64,000 bases of DNA from Sipunculus nudus (GCA_026874595.1 CM049313.1:69930659-69994658); one strand, 5' to 3'. Shown: positions 12,001 through 22,745, counted from the first letter of the stretch. Numbers and translations are program-made. Notes: generated from the letters alone by a model not told the origin.

Positions 12001-14079
12001 TGCAGGGACCAGTAACATGAAATACCACTGCTTGTTGTGCGATAGGAAAGCAATCGTGTGTTTATATATAGAAATAAACTTAATATGTATCAAACTGTAT
12101 CAACATATCACCTTTATGTGCGCCTGTAGATGTTCTATCAGGGTTAAGTTGTTGCCATCCTTCCATGTGGGAGAAACCACCAGAAAAGGAATCCCATGCA
12201 AATTAGGTGGGCAACCTATGCAAAAGAGGAACTCAGGGGGGCTTTTCTCAGGAATGCCAGTGCCGTGCACTAAGATAGACCATATTTTCATAAGCATCCT
12301 TCCCCTCATACATCTCAGTGTTGTCAATGATGCTACATTCCCACTGGTTGTTCCAACCGGAAGGCTCCAGCGGCCTGATGGAGACGAATCAATATATCAC
12401 TTCATTCAGAGTAATTGCCCATACTTTATTGCATACTGAAAGTTTTGGTCCCAACAGAGTCTAAGCATCTGTATAAATGATAATATGTGGGGGTTGATTG
12501 GTGTTCTCATGTTACACAAGGCATATACATGACTTAGGGGTTTGCACGGATCCATGCAAACTTGCATAGTACATAGTGCCAGAGGCTGCAGCACTTGATC
12601 ATTGTTTAATATATGACACCACTGCAGACTGCAGCAACCAGGATACTCGATATCGCTGCATATAATGAAGTTATGCATATATATTTTCTGATTCACTTAT
12701 ACATTCTTATCATGTTGAGATCTGATGAATCCTTAGCTAATCAGGGGTGGCACAACCTCCCCATATGGAAGGGAAAGGAAGAAATACTTTCTTCTCTGAA
12801 GGAAAGAGATACTTTCCTCCCAACATTTCTTCCCAGGGAAGAAATACAGTCACAACATCCATATTATTTTTGTTTTTCAAATGATATTTTGGCCTTTCAC
12901 ATCAATACATATCAGGGGGATTGTTTTTACAAACTTCAATATGTAAAGGATGTATTTAATTTAGTTAAGCAGAAGCATACAGTTAGAGAATTTACTGACG
13001 GTTGAAAAGACTGCTTTTTTATCCAGTTATGAGCAGATCTAACCTGTCGATACAAAACACTGAAGCCTCCCCCAAATGTCTGCTCCCAATATATCTAAAT
13101 TTCATTCTCCCAAAACATCTACTTTGGACAATGAGTTGAATCCCAAAATGCCTAAAGGCTCTAAAAAATGTGCTATTCTTTTACTTATTATTTTTATTCT
13201 TAATGATTAAATTTACAGATCAAAGGCTATTTTCACTTCAGCCTTCTTTAACAAAGATTTGTTCAATTAATTAGCATTGTGAACATGTGGAAATCCATTC
13301 AGCTATGAATGATTATCAAACTTTAACTTTACAAGTAGCTTCATCTATTAATTATTGATACCAGCTGGTTAATGAATAATTATATATTTAGCATATATAC
13401 CAAGGAATTTTTAGGAATGTGGGAAATAACGGATTATCACCCTGTTACTGGTAGATCATATCCAGTTGTCATGTCTATATTTAATTAATTAAATTTGATA
13501 AAATTTCATTCTAATTCAATGTATAAATAATAAATAACAGTGTGTAAATTACGAATATTTATTATACATTATTCAGTGATTTTATGTTAAATATGTGTAT
13601 ATGTTTAATAAAAGTTTGTTGAAAATGTTAACAGTTAATTCCCTAACTTCCTTTTTTCCCCCGAAACTTCCCTAACTTCCCTGGGAAGAAATACCTATCT
13701 TTCTGGAAGAATGCCAACTCTGTAGCTAAAAATGTTATGGGTTGTTTATTTAAACAGCTTTTCCTTTGACTACTCTGAAATGTTAAAATGCACACACACA
13801 CTGTTACAAATTAAAAAAAGTTTTATTCTTATTCCTGAAAGAATTGTACGTTAATAGATAATTTTCCGTGACACCATCAAAGCTGAGTCCACATGACAAC
13901 AATCTATTATTAAACGTCTTACAGCCATTCATATTGGATAAACCAAACATCATACTGAAACTGATTGAACGACCTCTCATCCCCTTAAATTCTTCAAGAC
14001 TGTTGATTTGATTTTACCTGATATTTCGAAGTTCTGCTCGCGCTTTGCGCAACTCGCCTTCAACATCGTAGGCCGCCAT
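6030..14079 (-). CDS. TRMO: TRMO: tRNA (adenine(37)-N6)-methyltransferase, six coding exons
   Basis: The enzyme uses S-adenosylmethionine to methylate N6 of t6A37 in tRNA, giving m6t6A next to the anticodon. Exons on the minus strand are 14079-14018, 11883-11726, 10195-10015, 8148-7991, 7482-7330 and 6721-6030. All introns are GT-AG and phases close to 467 residues (the human protein is about 440). The TrmO/UPF0066 beta-barrel domain spans about residues 80-215, with NGTPRQ (94-99), GLEQFSYVW ending at 134, FSTRCPYRPNPIGLT (164-178) and DGTPVLDIKPY (199-209). A variable polar linker follows. The C-terminal animal TRMO domain holds ADPRSTYRR. Exons 1-2 encode a charged, coiled-coil-like head. 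An in-frame ATG lies four codons upstream (14091), and TGA TGA lies in frame before that. The downstream ATG has the better context. No missing key block was seen. Confidence 0.93.
7991..8148 (-). CDS. TRMO: TRMO exon 4, core catalytic motif
   Basis: This is the most diagnostic exon. It opens inside the W134 codon and carries VMFVFHK, PPRLNG and FSTRCPYRPNPIGLT, then LARLEKIEG. These match the SAM-binding and dimer-interface blocks of bacterial YaeB/TrmO and human TRMO. The acceptor is TTTACAG and the donor is G|GTGTGT. Confidence 0.93.
8149..10014 (-). other. TRMO intron 3
   Basis: AT-rich intron of about 1.87 kb. It has one local pair of direct repeats near 9600-9690 (GAAGATGTCTCCACATT). 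No nested gene was seen. Confidence 0.7.
10196..11725 (-). other. TRMO intron 2
   Basis: A 138-codon minus-strand frame at 10499-10915 lies wholly within this intron, with no family resemblance and no start support, so it is treated as chance. The stretch 10800-11500 is less AT-rich than its surroundings. No element borders were found. Confidence 0.6.
12742..13722. mobile_element. hAT-like non-autonomous element in TRMO intron 1
   Basis: The left end CAGGGGTGGCACAACCTCC and the inverted right end CAGAGTTGGCATTCTTCC form short imperfect terminal inverted repeats of hAT type (CAG..). The flanks are TAGCTAAT (12734-12741) and TAGCTAAA (13723-13730), an 8-bp duplication with one mismatch, the length expected for hAT. 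Inside, short motifs like GGGAAGAAATAC occur near both ends in opposite order. There is no transposase frame, so it must have moved in trans. Insertion is inside intron 1 and does not touch the exons. Confidence 0.7.
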
Positions 14080-14091
14080 GTTTATATTCAT

Positions 14092-14428
14092 AGTGTTTGG
14101 TAATATCCATAATTCTCATCATTGTATCCATCACATCCCTCGGGCCATTTTGAAAGGTTTTGTTATGTCTTTCTCCGCAGATGGCGATACCAACAAGATG
14201 TAGGCGAACAGGATACACAGCGTCACCTGTCAGATATTCGTATAACCAACACCATCGAAAGCTTCCATTTTTTCCGTCAGGCAGAAAAGTAAACAGGAGA
14301 TAAAAGGGTCTAGCATTCATACTATTCAGTTGCCTTTTATTTGTGTCGGCCCATTATTTTATAATCAGGATCCTGGCGTATGTTAACACCCTCCAACGTA
14401 AAATTGAAAAGGAAATTAGGTTGTTGAC
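14092..14428 (-). promoter_or_regulatory. TRMO upstream region
   Basis: Immediate upstream sequence of the TRMO start has no clear TATA box. A reading frame covering 14060-14320 overlaps exon 1 in another phase and is a shadow. The transcription start cannot be placed. Confidence 0.35.
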
Positions 14429-14475
14429 GGAGAGGAGCAGAGCGGATCGGAATCACACGTCTTGGGCCGAGACAA
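14429..14475. repeat. 47-bp near-identical element, copy 1
   Basis: GGAGAGGAGCAGAGCGGATC followed by GGAATCACACGTCTTGG continues to GACAA at 14475. The copy at 45388-45434 differs at two positions, although the DNA on both sides is unrelated. Confidence 0.75.
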
Positions 14476-14689
14476 ACCTATATATTATATTAGGCCTATA
14501 CAAAAGTCTAAGGGTTTCCTGAACAATGGGGAAATCGAATTATTGCTCGCTTGTGATATAATACCAGAAAAAAATCACATGTTTAGGAACAAGTACTTAC
14601 TTTATTAATGTTTTATGCTTCGTAACGTGACTAACGTCTCACCATTTCAAATGATACTTCAATCCATCCCTCTCAAAAGAGCAATACCA

Positions 14690-14969
14690 AGGACGGATTT
14701 AGGCTGTCTTTCCATTAGCGAGGGGCGTCCATCGCGCGGTATTCCGCGAGGCAGAACGTGCCGCAAAAGCCTTTCCATGAACGCTATTTTTCTACCGTGC
14801 GAAGGCTTTGCGTTGGCAGTCATGCAGAATCGCTCTAGTGATTTATCCATGAACGCGGTATTCCGCGCGGTGAACGCTCGTTCTACACCACACGGCGAAA
14901 ATCGTGCATGTAACGTTAGAGAATTCTGCGTGGGCGTTTATCGCTTCGATAGGTACTAGTATACGCTAG
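14690..14969 (+). repeat. CpG-rich repeat arm (inverted partner at 15930-16030)
   Basis: The segment repeats blocks such as GCGGTATTCCGCG and CCATGAACGC. The part around 14775-14826 (CCATGAACGCTATTTTTC ... GGCTTTGCGTTGGC) reappears in reverse complement at about 15940-16000. Both segments abut TATACGCTAGGC. It therefore looks like one arm of an inverted-repeat transposon later split by the insertion at 14992-15929. The long open frame across it is repeat-derived. Confidence 0.5.
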
Positions 14970-14991
14970 GCCAATAGGTTATTAGGTATAC

Positions 14992-15929
14992 CAGGCCCGT
15001 AGGCTGGGGGGGTTCGGTGGGTTCGGACGACCCCCCCCCCCCCCCCCCCTGAGCATCTGAGTTCCACCTGACGAATACTGACATGCTATAATCTCGGAAA
15101 ATTATACACAACTTTATGTTTAACCATTTTTGTCGTCCGGTTCCATGCATATCCTCACAGGGAGAGACCATATTTCTGTATAAATATTGTTTATAGCGCC
15201 GATTAGCGGCCTCTTTTAGCTTTATTTAGCTCTGCTAGGGATGTAGATTGCAAGTACAGTTCAAAATGTTTAATTTCACCTCTGAAACAAGCTTTAAATA
15301 ACCCGTTCACTGCTTGCTTCTGATTATAGTCAAGAACTGGATGTTTGTTGCCGTGTGAGAGGGGACTTTTGATTATAGTCAAGAACTGGATGTTTGTTGC
15401 CGTGTGAGAGGGGACTTTTGATTATAGTCAAAAACTGGATGTTTGTTGCCGTGTGAGAGGGGACTTCTGATTATAGTCAAGAACTGGATGTTTGTTGCCG
15501 TGTGAGATGGGATAAAGAGAAAATTGTTGATTGTCCCGTCTCATGCAAAGAGGGCAGTAGCACCCTCTTGTTTCCGGGCCAAAGGATGTAACTAAGACCA
15601 CTTTGTCAATATAGCACAGGGGACATACGTGTCAAGAGTCCAAACCAAACCTGATTGCATAAGATTAATAAAAAAAAAGAAAAAAAAATTAAAATATATC
15701 ATTTAGAGATTTATAAATGAGCTTATGGAACTTTTCGATTTGTTGGTGTTGCAAATTAAAAGGAGGGCCTTGCATATTACTTCTTTAGTTCAGAAGATAT
15801 ATATGGCGATGATCCACTGTATATAGTCGTCCTATCAGCAGTTTGTCTGCCCGTTAGATATATATATTATAAAGGTTCCACCAACAGTGAAAACGAACCC
15901 TCCCACTCAGCAGTCAGCCTACGGGCCTG
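14992..15929. mobile_element. Non-autonomous element with perfect 15-bp terminal inverted repeats
   Basis: CAGGCCCGTAGGCTG at 14992-15006 is the exact reverse complement of CAGCCTACGGGCCTG at 15915-15929. TATAC lies directly outside both ends (14987-14991, 15930-15934). The element contains a C run (15031-15049) and a 49-bp tandem repeat. There is no transposase. The CAG terminus and nearby G run resemble the other hAT-like elements here, but the visible duplication is 5 bp rather than 8. Confidence 0.7.
15322..15511 (+). repeat. 49-bp tandem repeat, about 3.9 copies
   Basis: The unit starts GATTATAGTCAAGAACTGGA and ends GAGAGGGGACTTTT. Copies start at 15322, 15371, 15420 and 15469 and are almost identical, so the array is young. 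It lies wholly inside the element at 14992-15929. Confidence 0.9.
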
Positions 15930-16030
15930 TATACGCTAGGCAACGCCAACGCAATGCCATCGCACCGCAGAAAAATCGAGTTCATGGAATGGATACGCTC
16001 CACAAGCAGCGGTTAGGCTGCACGAAACCG
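15930..16030 (-). repeat. Inverted partner arm of the 14690-14969 repeat
   Basis: The reverse complement reads CCATGAACTCGATTTTTCTG followed by ...GCATTGCGTTGGCG, matching the arm near 14775-14826. It begins with TATACGCTAGGC, also seen at 14958-14969. Confidence 0.5.
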
Positions 16031-16104
16031 CGCAGCAGCCAGGTTTGACCACCAGATGGTGCCACTTGTAGAAATCCCTCCTGCGTAATATTTAACCAAC
16101 CCCG

Positions 16105-16240
16105 GTGGCTCAGGATGAAGTCCTCATCTTTAAAACGCTCACCGAAGATGCTCTTACCTGTAATGTTACACGGTAATTGTTACGCTACACACCAAAATGA
16201 TATAACATGAACGTATATCAAATTACATAGTAATTCTTGC
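16105..16240 (-). pseudogene. Decayed cyclophilin fragment: intron 3 end plus start of exon 4
   Basis: On the minus strand, 16157-16105 encodes [17 protein letters not shown], matching residues 106-122 of the cyclophilin at 26985-31930. It is preceded by CATTACAG and by intron-like sequence including GTGTAGCGTAACAATTAC, which matches the 3' end of that gene's intron 3 (about 30365-30438). Homology stops abruptly after the serine-histidine codons. Because intron sequence is present, this is a DNA-level duplication, not a retrocopy. No other exon of the gene was found nearby. Confidence 0.8.
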
Positions 16241-16446
16241 CCTAGACTCGGAAGGTGGTTTTACCTGTAATGGAGGTGTAACGTCAATTTTAGTTGGTTT
16301 TTTTTTAGAACAGTAAGAACATTATAATGGTAATCTTTCTTTCTCGTTTTATACAGTAGAACCCTCGAATTACGGACAATGCATTCCGGGACCGGCCATT
16401 TTGCCCGCAGAAGAGAGGTGCCCTTAGTAGGGAGGTTTCTGATTTC

Positions 16447-16450
<4 letters not shown>

Positions 16451-16486
<36 letters not shown>
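16451..16486. repeat. (TA)n microsatellite
   Basis: Uninterrupted TA run, 36 bp. Confidence 0.98.
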
Positions 16487-16487
<1 letters not shown>

Positions 16488-16495
16488 TTTCAAGG

Positions 16496-16500
<5 letters not shown>

Positions 16501-16568
<68 letters not shown>
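16501..16568. repeat. (TA)n microsatellite
   Basis: Uninterrupted TA run, 68 bp. Confidence 0.98.
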
Positions 16569-16571
<3 letters not shown>

Positions 16572-16586
16572 CTCGATTTATCTAAG

Positions 16587-16822
16587 GTAGAGCAGATTAA
16601 CTAAACGTTAAGCACGCTTGAGCATCGTCGGAGAATCACGTATCGGCACCCGCGATCATCAGATATGTGACGCTTGTTGAGGGCCCAGCTACCGAACCGT
16701 GTAAAAAGAAAGTAACAGTTAAAGCTGGGTCCTCAACAAGCCTCAGTTACCTGACGATCGCCCTGCATGGTGCCGATACCGGTAACGGCGTGAAACTCCG
16801 AGTTAAAACTCGTTGCTCCATC
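16587..16822. other. GC-richer island with a 19-bp stem between TA runs
   Basis: GCTTGTTGAGGGCCCAGCT (16672-16690) pairs with AGCTGGGTCCTCAACAAGC (16723-16741) with one mismatch and a 32-nt loop. The surrounding 240 bp are clearly less AT-rich than both flanks. It is probably part of a mobile element; no coding or RNA family was recognised. Confidence 0.5.

Positions 16823-16877
<55 letters not shown>
16823..16877. repeat. (GT)n(TA)n microsatellite
   Basis: A short GT run passes into a TA run. Confidence 0.97.
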
Positions 16878-16880
<3 letters not shown>

Positions 16881-17629
16881 GTATTAAAACAATTTCAATT
16901 ATGCTATTACTTTATGATGTATCTTGAAAGGTGATATATATGTTTAGTTTATGCTATCACTTTATTAGGTACCCGTATATGTTTATTTATAGTGATGTAT
17001 ATTTAGTTCATTCCGTTCTTACTCTTTTAGACGCCTCTTAGAATGACATTTGATTCTGTAGGCGCAAATATATGTTTTATTATCCCCAGTGTATAAGTTG
17101 CCTCCAATTCTGTGGTATATAGCTTTTAGTATATAGAATATATCATATATATTGAAGAAAATTTATGTTAAATTTCTATTCATGTCATACTTTATGAACA
17201 ACATATAAATACGTTTTTTTCAATTTGTTACTTTTACAAAATATTTAATGTGTACAATATATCATTACATCAATAGAGCTTTTTTTATTAATGTTTACCT
17301 GTGTGTTATTATGTGAAGTTTTATCAGATACATTGTGACATGATCTATGTATTTATATGTATAGATACGGGTTAAAATGACTGTATAGCTATATATAACC
17401 AGCTGGTGATACAAAATACCCTGTCCCAGAATAGAGCTAGGAGAGATATAATTTCTTTCACATTTTACGGTGCTATGAATTAAATAAATTTTCTTTTAGA
17501 TTAAAAAAAAAATGTGTCATTTTCATAAAGAGTTCCTAGGGCACCTATACATATTAAATAGATGGTTTAAGCTTCTTAATTTCAAAGCTGCATTTTTAGA
17601 GAAAATTAAACCGTGTCTGATCCTCTTTT

Positions 17630-17633
<4 letters not shown>
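16878..17633. other. AT-rich unassigned sequence
   Basis: Strongly AT-rich, with repeated TATATGTTTA-type words. No gene or element ends were seen. Confidence 0.5.

Positions 17634-17716
<83 letters not shown>
17634..17716. repeat. (CT)n(TA)n microsatellite
   Basis: A CT run passes directly into a TA run. Confidence 0.97.
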
Positions 17717-17720
<4 letters not shown>

Positions 17721-18559
17721 GTTTAATGATGCAGTCTTTTGTTTTCTCTGAACTTTTGCCCATGCATATAATTCGTAAATATATGTTTTATTATCCCCAG
17801 CGTATATAATTCGTAAATATTGTTTTTTTGATAGCTTTATACGTGGAGTTGATATATTGATATATATTATTCATACGAAAGAAAATTTCCAAGTGGTTCT
17901 AGCTGTCTGGGGGTGGGAGTATGTTATTTATTGTCTTTTTAGCAGAAGGATTCGGTATCGCCTTCAAGTTTTGTTTTGCAATAAATTCCGATATGCGGGA
18001 GCGTATTGCGATACGTATCGCGATATAATTCATATATAGTATCAATTTTCAGGAAACACATACTATTTCTGGTGTGCATGTACAACATATAAAATTTGGC
18101 ATCAATCCATTATCATGTTTAATATAATGACACAATTAAAGTATATGCCGATCAGTTTATTTTATACATAGAAAATGTCACTATCATCTATTATTGACAG
18201 AGCTTTTTATATATATGTTTTAATATATGTTTTTATATGTGTTAATCTTTAATATCTGCTTATGCAAATATCTTGGTAATAAGAACTATCTTGACTGTGA
18301 GGGAGAGGGATAGATGGTGTGCACAATCACAGTAGTGTACGACAAGCTAGGCTGCTGATCATGATCAATAATAATATTGAACTGACACTTGATCGTCCTG
18401 ACGTTAAACGGGATATTAATAGATAATTAATAGTTATTTTGATAGTGTTCGGCACTTAATTCTTTCTTTATTTGGTACCAATAAGTCATCGAGTAGAAAT
18501 TCAAATTCCCAAGGACGGACCTATGATCATATGGTCCATCAAGCCGACTTGAACATTTC

Positions 18560-18560
<1 letters not shown>
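17717..18560. other. AT-rich unassigned sequence
   Basis: Sequence like ATATGTTTTATTATCCCCAG near 17780 repeats a word seen near 17072. GATACGTATCGCGATAT near 18011 is a partial palindrome. No gene was seen. Confidence 0.45.

Positions 18561-18623
<63 letters not shown>
18561..18623. repeat. (TA)n microsatellite
   Basis: TA run of about 60 bp. Confidence 0.98.
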
Positions 18624-18625
<2 letters not shown>

Positions 18626-20030
18626 CATTAATTGGTCCAAGGAATGTTTATACATGCACATGGTACCATGGTGGTTTTCACCAACAGCATACAACTGAAT
18701 CCAGTCTATTTATAGATGTCAAAAATTATCACAGAATCCTTATATTTTGACTACAATAGATCAGTTTCAGTCACGTTTGATAAAATATCGAAAAATATCG
18801 ATACATGAAAACCATGCAATACGCTAATCACCTTTTCGCGATATGCCGGTTTATCGCCAATATTGCACACCCTATATTTAACAGATCTGAAATTTTCTTA
18901 AACAGCTTTTGTTCTTCGGAGGAGAAACCTGTAATTAAAGTATACGTTATACGCCGCCTTTAGAAGACACCATGCACACAATGTTTTTCGTTCTTCTATT
19001 GAATCACGAGCTTGCCGTCTCTTAAAACATATAAACTCCCTTGTCTTTTTCAAAATTATATAATAAATGTTGGAACCCTCGTATAACAAAATAAAAATGA
19101 AATCTATTTATTATTTATCACACAGTATAATTTTTTTTTATTTTAATACAATTTATGGAGGGAAACGCTAAATAAATGTTATATATTATATATTATTTTA
19201 TTATGCACTAGTGAATTTAGGGAGCACCGGGGCCAACCCCCTCTTTTTAAACATAGAAAAGTCTGGAAAATAGGACAATATAGACGCTTAATTTAAAGAT
19301 CTGCCCCATATCTATAGATTGTACCATTACAACCTATACATTTTCAATAACAAAAAAAGTTTTTGCACCGTGACCATTGGAATTTGAAAACCCCTACAAT
19401 TTACTATCCTCTATGGCGCTTCGTGCCCCACATCTGCTTGTCTATACATAAACCCCCTTTTATAAAATCAATCCTCTGTCCGCCAGCTTTGCACACCAGG
19501 AAAAAGAAAGTTCACCAAATTTGGCCCAAAAAATAAAAACTGACCAGCATTCCGTGATGAAACCTCATTATAATCAATCTATATTTCTAGTAAAAAACCA
19601 ATAACATAGCCCCGACCTCTTAAAATAAACTGCATTAATAGTCTTGAATTTTAATTGATATATGCATATTGCTGATACGGATAAATTTATTTCTTCCTTG
19701 AAACGAGCTGCGCTATCCGGAGATATTTTTATTTATGTTAAGTATAGGGTCGCGCGATATTATCGATATCTCGATAGAACATGCATGAGAATGCACACTC
19801 ACGAGAATATTCATATCGAAAAGCGATACGAACCAATAGATATACAATGACTGGGCCGCTTAATTACAGACATCTAAGAAACCGTGTCACCGGACAAATC
19901 CTTCCCACTCGGCATCATTATTACACAACTTTGATCCAAGATAATCATGCAAACTTGAGAGGCATGTGGAAAGCCCTTGGACACATATTACCCTCAAAAT
20001 CGGCGTAAGGCACAGCTAATGCTAATATTT
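18624..20030. other. AT-rich unassigned sequence left of the foldback element
   Basis: Contains several TATCGATA-like words (near 18785, 19760). The short frames here have no family resemblance. Nothing else is supportable. Confidence 0.45.
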
Positions 20031-20069
20031 ACGGAGCCCCGTTAGGGACATGAGTAAAAAAATATTTAT

Positions 20070-20365
20070 CTCGTGCGCACGACTTATTATTTTGTGCGCA
20101 CGACTTATCATTTCGTGCGCACGACTTATTATTTTGTGCGCACGACTTATCATTTCGTGCGCACGACTTATTATTTTGTGCGCACGACTTATTATTTTGT
20201 GCGCACGACTTATTTTTTCGTGCACGCAACTTATTATTTCATGCGCACAAGTTTATTAGTACGGAGCCCCGTTAGGGACATGAGTAAAAAAATATTCATC
20301 TCGTGCGCACAACTTATTATTTCGTGCGCACGACTTATTATTTTGTGCGCACAACTTATTACACA
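20070..20365. repeat. 21-bp tandem repeat with GTGCGCAC core, left arm
   Basis: The unit is GTGCGCACGACTTATTATTT plus one base, repeated about nine times, then interrupted by a second terminal segment and resumed for about three copies. The 8-bp core is palindromic. Because 21 is divisible by three, every frame is open as a heptapeptide repeat; these frames are not genes. Confidence 0.95.
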
Positions 20366-20473
20366 CGAGTTTATAAGTGGTGGAAACGAGGTATTATGTG
20401 AATTTTGTCCGTCAATGCACAGGCGCATATGGAACAATACTATATACACCCAGTGGGGGAATTCCTGTCACTA

Positions 20474-20476
<3 letters not shown>

Positions 20477-20545
<69 letters not shown>
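20477..20545. repeat. (TA)n microsatellite in left foldback arm
   Basis: TA run of 69 bp; its counterpart is at 22252-22300. Confidence 0.98.
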
Positions 20546-20549
<4 letters not shown>

Positions 20550-21000
20550 CAAGTCAAAATACACAGCAAAATTATCTTGATGTATATCGCAGGTTTGTTT
20601 AAATATATATTGCTAAGATAATAATTATTGTCCAGGAGTTCTATAGTAAATAGCTGACACGTCAGCATGTTTCTTGTTTCAAGGCCAGCCACACTTACAG
20701 TAGCTGGTCATTCAATTACCAGCATTAAGATCGAAGGCCACGACCGACCGTCTCTTATGAGCATAACGGTATGCTGTAAAAGAATTTGTCATACAGACAG
20801 ACATCTTTTCATATGACCATGCATGTGAGGTCATGGAGACATAAATACGACAATGGAGGTAGCTCAGGAGAAAAGTGTATATAATTTTAATCAGATCATG
20901 AGATGTTGTTATGATATTGATATCAAACATTGTAGAATGATACATTTTGTATCGATGGTGTAAATCAAGGTCTTATAAAAATTCATGCAAGGCCAGATTT

Positions 21001-21725
21001 GAAAGAATTTTGTCCATTAGTCTTTGACTTATAATGCTCACAGTACTGATAAGTGGCAATGATAGGGGTATTAAACGGCACGAAAACAAGAAAAGGATAA
21101 TAGGTGGCGCCACAAGTGTCCGGTACATGACAACACCATCCAAGATCTTCTGTCAAGTTGATTTTTAGACCAATTCATGCTTCCCTTATTGAGATATTTA
21201 TGATTTTATATGATTTTTACCAAATATAGCAATATTCAAGGTCAAAGCTACTCTCATAGGAAAGGTCATGACCCCAATTTAAATATACATTATCCCAATA
21301 TCACAGTACTGTTAACTGGCAATGATAGGGGTATTAAAAGGCACGAAAACAAGAAAAGGATAACAGGTAGCGCCACCAGTTTCCGGTATGTGATAACACT
21401 ATCAAAGATCTTCGGTCAAGTTGATTTTTGGATCAATCTATGCATGATTTCTTGAGATATTTTAGAATTTGTATGATATCCCCCCCCCCCCCCCCACCCC
21501 AAGAAAAGGCCCTATTCAAGGTCAAGGTCACTCCCTATTAAAGGTCATGACCCCATTTTGTACAGGCTTCGTCCTCTCACCCATATCTATGCACAAGTAA
21601 AGTTTGGTAAAGATCCGTAAAATATTTCTGAGTTATCGCGTCCAAACAAAATCCCCATCGGCGGCGGCGGCGGCGCGACCGTGCTTTAACCATAGTATCC
21701 CGACTTTGTCTGGGGATACAAATAA
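21001..21725 (-). repeat. Dispersed family A copy (CCCCAGACAAAGTCGGGGATAC family), inverted
   Basis: The minus strand begins TATCCCCAGACAAAGTCGGG and continues with motifs shared by copies at 47.05, 52.0 and 57.6 kb, such as ACAGTACTGTGAGCATTATA and AAGGTCATGACC. It consists of two similar half-units and a C run at 21481-21495. The other copies lie outside any foldback arm, so here it probably inserted into, or was captured by, the foldback centre. Confidence 0.75.
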
Positions 21726-22247
21726 TAGTCCCATGACCTAGTTTCACAAGTAAAACAAAGTTACATTTAGCCTGTGTGATAAAGAATGAAAATGTTAAAC
21801 ATCTGGCCCTGAATTTTTATGAGACATTGATTTACACCATCGATACAAAATGTAACATTCTACAATGTTTGATATCAATATCATAACCACATCTCATGAT
21901 CTTATTAAAATTATATACACTTTTCTCATGAGCTACCTCCATTGTTGTTTTTATGTCTCCATGACCTCACATGCATGGTCATATATAAAAGATATCTGTC
22001 TATATGACAAATTCTTTTACAGCATACCGTTATGCTCATAACAGACGGTCGGTCGTGGCAATCGATCTTAATGCTGGTAATTGAATGGCCAGCTACAGTA
22101 AGTGTGACTGGCCTTGAAACAAGAAACATGCTGACGTGTCAGCTATCTACTATAGAACTCCTGGACAATAATTATTATCTTAGCAATATATATTTAAACA
22201 AACCTGCGATATACATCAAGATAATTTTGCTGTGTATTTTGACTTTG

Positions 22248-22251
<4 letters not shown>

Positions 22252-22300
<49 letters not shown>
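22252..22300. repeat. (TA)n microsatellite in right foldback arm
   Basis: TA run of 49 bp, shorter than its inverted partner, as expected from slippage. Confidence 0.98.
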
Positions 22301-22305
<5 letters not shown>

Positions 22306-22454
22306 GTGACAGGAATTCCTTCACTGGATGTATATAGTATTGTTCCAGACCTATGTTTACAACTTAAAGGTGAGATGGAGCCGTATGCGCCTGTGCATTG
22401 ACGGACAAAATTCACATAATACCTCGTTTCAACCACTTATAAACTCGTGTGTAA

Positions 22455-22745
22455 TAAGTTGTGCGCACAAAATTATAAGTCGTGCGCACGAAATAATAAG
22501 ATGTGCGCACAAAATAATAAGTCGTGCGCACGAAATAATAAGTTGTGCGCACAAGATAATAAGTTGTGCGCACGAAATTATAAGTTGTGCGCACAAAATA
22601 ATAAGTTTTGCGCACGAAATAATAAGTCGTGCGCACAAAATAATAAGATGTGCGCACAAAATAATAAGTCGTGCGCACAAAATTAAAAGTCGTGCGCACA
22701 AAATAATAAGTTGTGCGCACAAGTTAGTAAGTCGTGCGCACGAGA
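22455..22745. repeat. 21-bp tandem repeat with GTGCGCAC core, right arm
   Basis: About 14 copies of AATAATAAGTCGTGCGCAC-type units in reverse orientation to the left arm. Variation is mostly in the base flanking the core (TCGTG, TTGTG, ATGTG). Confidence 0.95.

Noticed and set aside
14060-14320. 86-codon minus-strand frame
   Set aside because: It overlaps TRMO exon 1 in a different phase and ends shortly after the true start codon.
14615-14959. 114-codon plus-strand frame
   Set aside because: It covers the CpG-rich repeated blocks of a transposon arm; the openness follows from the repeat composition.
16379-16585. Open frames rich in YIYIYI at this and many other TA runs
   Set aside because: They are translations of TA microsatellites and have no coding content beyond the repeat.
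20022-20371. Long open frames on both strands with a seven-residue period (RTTYYFV, CARLIIL, NNKSCA)
   Set aside because: They arise because the 21-bp repeat is a multiple of three and lacks stops in most phases; the right-arm array gives the same on the opposite strand.
22455-22745. CRISPR-like regularity
   Set aside because: Repeats are directly adjacent without unique spacers, in eukaryotic DNA with introns; it is a tandem array in an inverted-repeat element.
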